Position numbers and translations under genes: made by a program | Shown: positions 61,559 to 64,000 of the stretch, one piece after another | Numbering within the stretch: position 1 is the first letter of the stretch | Layout: each line of letters opens with the position of its first letter | The notes under the pieces: model-generated | What the model was told of the DNA's origin: nothing | Seen by the model: only the letters and a program-made list of their open reading frames with translations | The model's database searches: none | Assembly (NCBI GenBank): GCA_003342815.1 | Contig: PTEX01000197.1 | Location: 1,096,799 to 1,160,798 of the forward strand | Reading direction: 5' to 3' | Origin: Eudromia elegans | Lineage: Eukaryota > Chordata > Aves > Tinamiformes > Tinamidae | Length of the DNA stretch: 64,000 bases

Positions 61559-61912
61559 GATGGGACACCCCATTTCTCCCAATGGCAGGCTATGGAGAAG
61601 TTAGAAATAGACTCCTCTGGGCCGCATAGTGCAGTGAGGTGAAAAGAAGCAACAAGACACACACCAGCACTTGAGAAATTCCAATTAGATCTTAAGAAGA
61701 AAAGAAGAAATCACAGCAAAGTCAGTGAAACACTGGAAGAGGTGCCCAGAAAGACTGTGGGATTTCCATACTCGGAGATACTGAAAACTCAGCTGTCTGA
61801 AGCCCAGAGTAACTTGTCCTAGCTTTAAACCTGCTCATGCTGTGAGCACAGGGGGGTAAGACCAGGTGACACTCAAGAGATCCCTTTCAACCTGAATTTC
61901 TCTACTACGCTG

Positions 61913-63324
61913 TCATGTGCCTACATCTTTGTATGGTTAGAGCGTAAACAGATGAGAACAGGGGATTGTGTCAGCAGCATAAGATTTGGACTTTGCAAAT
62001 CCTTGTCTGATTTGAATCATACTATCACAGGACCAATATCTAAGAATTGTTGGCCCGTTAAATTTGACTTTCAACACTGTGCTTTTCCTCTGGAGGGTCT
62101 GGACATATATTTCCTCATGCTGTTTCACAGCCTGCAAATGACATATCCTCACTCCTATTTTTCCCTTTCACACAAGTGACACCAGATTCCTCTAGCACTA
62201 ATTTTCCCTCTTTCTCTTCTTTCTCCTCCTCCTTTTTGCCTGCCTATATGCCTATTAGAAACAGAAAGGTAGCATTAAAATATCCATACTGTGGGTGCAG
62301 GGAGAGGGCAGCTCTCTCGACTCAGTGTGTCATTAGATTAGGGCAGACCAGGTTTGGGTGCAGTTTATCATGCTGTACTCCAACAGCTCACTAGAATATT
62401 TCCCCAGAGGGCAGAGCATTTGCTTTCCCTCTGAAATCATACATCACCTGACAGAATAGAGTCATCAAAAATGTGGAATCTCACTTCACTGCAGGATCAT
62501 TACAAGAGTTTAAAAGAGAACATTTCACCATCTTATATATCTTTTCAGACAACACTTGGCAGGTCATCCGAGGAAAATGAATATCCTTTCCAGCTGAACA
62601 GTTGGCTCAAGGAATCTCATTTACAGCTGTAGGCGGGCACAAAACAATCCCCCCCAGGTTGGGAGACCCATTAATTCAAAGCCAATGTAATGTCTGCCCT
62701 AACTCTCCATACTGAGTGTACCTCTTTCACACAACAGAGAGGCAAGCAATAACAATGAAATACTTTACATAGAGCTTTTCATCCAAGAGCATGCAAGGCT
62801 GACTCCATGAATCTGTAGGTTATGGTCCGGCTCTCTGCTCATTGTACCTAGAGCCACTGACAGGCCCATTTCCCTGTTCATTTGTCCAGTCCTTGTCTGA
62901 ACCCCACTTGCCTTGCTGACCTCTGTGGCAATGAAATCCAGAGAAGAATCTCATCCTGTATGAAAGGATACTCTCCTTTCTTTGTTTTCTAAAACTCATT
63001 GCTTGATTGTTTCATTGGCCTTGCCTAAATTCTCTGGTAGCAAGAAACACCATTTCTCCCGTTTTGGGTCATGACCTCATCAAATTATTTTTGGCTAACT
63101 TGCTCCAGTATCATCAAACCAGCAGTTGGAAAACTGAAAACTTTGCTGGGCATTAGGTATGTTATTACTGCTATTTTCTTTCCTAACAGAGCAGAAAAGG
63201 TGCACAGCAGTACTCACAGCCTTCCTCCAAACACACCATACATATGGTCCAACAGTGCAGTCTGTCACCTGTTGTATGGAATGATTGTTGGAGTTCCACA
63301 CAAGAAGAGATGCAGATGCCTCCG
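61913..63324. other. Intergenic sequence, nothing recognised
   Basis: No gene, RNA or element could be supported. There is a short CTCCTCCT-rich pyrimidine stretch near 62205-62240. Confidence 0.6.
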
Positions 63325-63432
63325 GAAACTGGAGATGCTCTAGGAGACTCTGTGTGAACCTGCTGGTGCAGAGGAGTTAGATAGATGATTTCCAGAGGCT
63401 CCCTTCCTACTATTCTGTAATTCTGTGACTAA
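63325..63432 (+). mobile_element. CR1 LINE 3' tail fragment
   Basis: TAGGAGACTCTGTGTGAACC, then AGATGATTTCCAGAGGCTCC and TACTATTCTGTAATTCTGTG correspond to the last 100 bases of CR1 on the plus strand, including the 8-bp ATTCTGTG terminal repeats. Confidence 0.8.
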
Positions 63433-63955
63433 CTTATTTATTTTCCTGTTCGGGGAATCCAGTTGGAAAAGGTTAGCCTAGATGTTATCTACTGCCTACA
63501 GGGAATTGTGGTACATGTTACTTCTCCTTATGATTACTAAACATTGCTGATTAAAAAAAAAAAGGTGTCCAATGCTGATCAAGACTGATCAAGGCACTAA
63601 AATTAAGACTTTTTTAAAGCAAACTACTTCCCCTTTGTGAAATCAGCATGTACTGAGACAGAACGGTCATACAAAATCAAGAATGTTTCATTTTAGAGAA
63701 CAAACTCCAACATTGTACAGAGATCTTGGAAGTAAAATCAAACTCCACATTACTTACACTCTGCTGTTTTTATGAAAACTGAACTGAGCATAATTTGACA
63801 GTACTTGTTTTCAGCATTGTCCTGTTCCCATACTTATGCTGCTGCCAGTGCTTCAGGAGATAAAAAATCAGCTTGCAAGGTTTTTAGTCCAGATCCTGTT
63901 GAAGCTAATTTAATGAAGAAAAAAGAAGGCTGTGAGATTAATGGTTACTGAGGCT
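63433..63955. other. Intergenic sequence, nothing recognised
   Basis: Apart from an A11 run near 63554, I see no supported feature. Confidence 0.6.
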
Positions 63956-64000
63956 CCCTTCCCCTTCCCCTTCCCCTTCCCCTTCCCCTTCCCCTTCCCC
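63956..64000 (+). repeat. (CCCCTT)n hexanucleotide repeat, cut by the window end
   Basis: About 7.5 perfect units. The minus strand is (AAGGGG)n, which has the regular G4 tracts needed for G-quadruplex formation. The full length is unknown because the repeat continues to the last base. Confidence 0.95.

Larger units (their letters stand above)
60410..61912 (+). mobile_element. CR1 LINE, diverged, with internal A42 and (AT)9 expansions
   Basis: This is a 5'-truncated CR1 in plus orientation with an intact-looking 3' end. In order it has the RT pre-motif segment (near 60450-60520), AACTACAGGCCAGTTAGCCC (60609-60628, the YRPVS-encoding motif), CTTTACTTTAGCAAGACCTT (60788-60807, the FSKAFD-like site) and AGTGCTGGAACCAGTATTG. 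Then come TACAAGAAAGATATTGACAT (61410-61429), AGACTGAGGGAATTGG, and finally the 3' end around AGATCCCTTTCAACCTGAAT. The (AT)9 at 60542-60560 and A42 at 61514-61555 sit where the CR1 consensus has A-rich codons, so they are expansions within the element. The reading frame is broken many times. Confidence 0.9.

Noticed and set aside
61079..61582. Open frame of 167 codons (-) with poly-Phe
   Set aside because: It is antisense to a CR1 copy and is kept open by the A42 run.
21470..64000. Expected neighbour NRN1 on the minus strand
   Set aside because: I looked for its cysteine-rich GPI-anchored protein features and did not recognise them; it probably lies beyond the window.

Overview
The window looks like vertebrate nuclear DNA, most probably from a bird. 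It is AT-rich and gene-poor, with long non-coding stretches. Its recognisable interspersed repeats are CR1-clade LINEs (a decayed L3-like copy and younger avian-type copies with the typical 3' end), three MIR-like SINE remnants and one CpG-rich LTR. A turtle or crocodilian is a less likely alternative. The species cannot be fixed from the sequence alone.

One protein-coding exon can be supported. Positions 21151-21289 (+) are the terminal coding exon of FARS2, mitochondrial phenylalanyl-tRNA synthetase, ending in the characteristic C-terminus GVEGRF and a TAG stop. A polypyrimidine tract and AG acceptor precede it. A short 3' UTR with an AATAAA at 21447-21452 follows. By inference, 1-21150 is the last intron of FARS2 and 21470-64000 is the intergenic region downstream. 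In other vertebrates the next gene is usually NRN1 on the opposite strand; I did not recognise it here.

Layout: 1-21150, FARS2 intron holding an MIR remnant (8.1 kb), a cluster of TGTACAAAT motifs (7.9 kb), a decayed CR1/L3 element that still shows reverse-transcriptase motifs (9.05-10.96 kb) and a CA microsatellite. 21151-21470, FARS2 last exon and UTR. 21.5-26.7 kb, unannotated, with one near-perfect hairpin. 26.75-27.39 kb, a probable solo LTR in minus orientation. 27.4-47.3 kb, mostly unannotated, with a CR1 3' end, two MIR remnants, a small CpG-rich patch with a hairpin (36.0 kb) and an AT-rich block (39.5 kb). 47.29-48.45 kb, a 5'-truncated CR1 (-). 48.5-59.1 kb, mostly unannotated, with an ancient CR1/L3 3' fragment (52.6 kb). 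59.1-60.4 kb, a degenerate tandem array with a period of about 150 bp, abutting a CR1 copy (+, 60.4-61.9 kb) that carries an internal run of 42 A. The window ends in a CR1 tail and a (CCCCTT)n hexamer repeat running off the edge.

The least explained structure is the degenerate tandem array at 59.1-60.4 kb. I found no new multi-gene system. Apart from the FARS2 exon and the eroded CR1 reverse-transcriptase remnants, the open frames here show no coding signature I can support.
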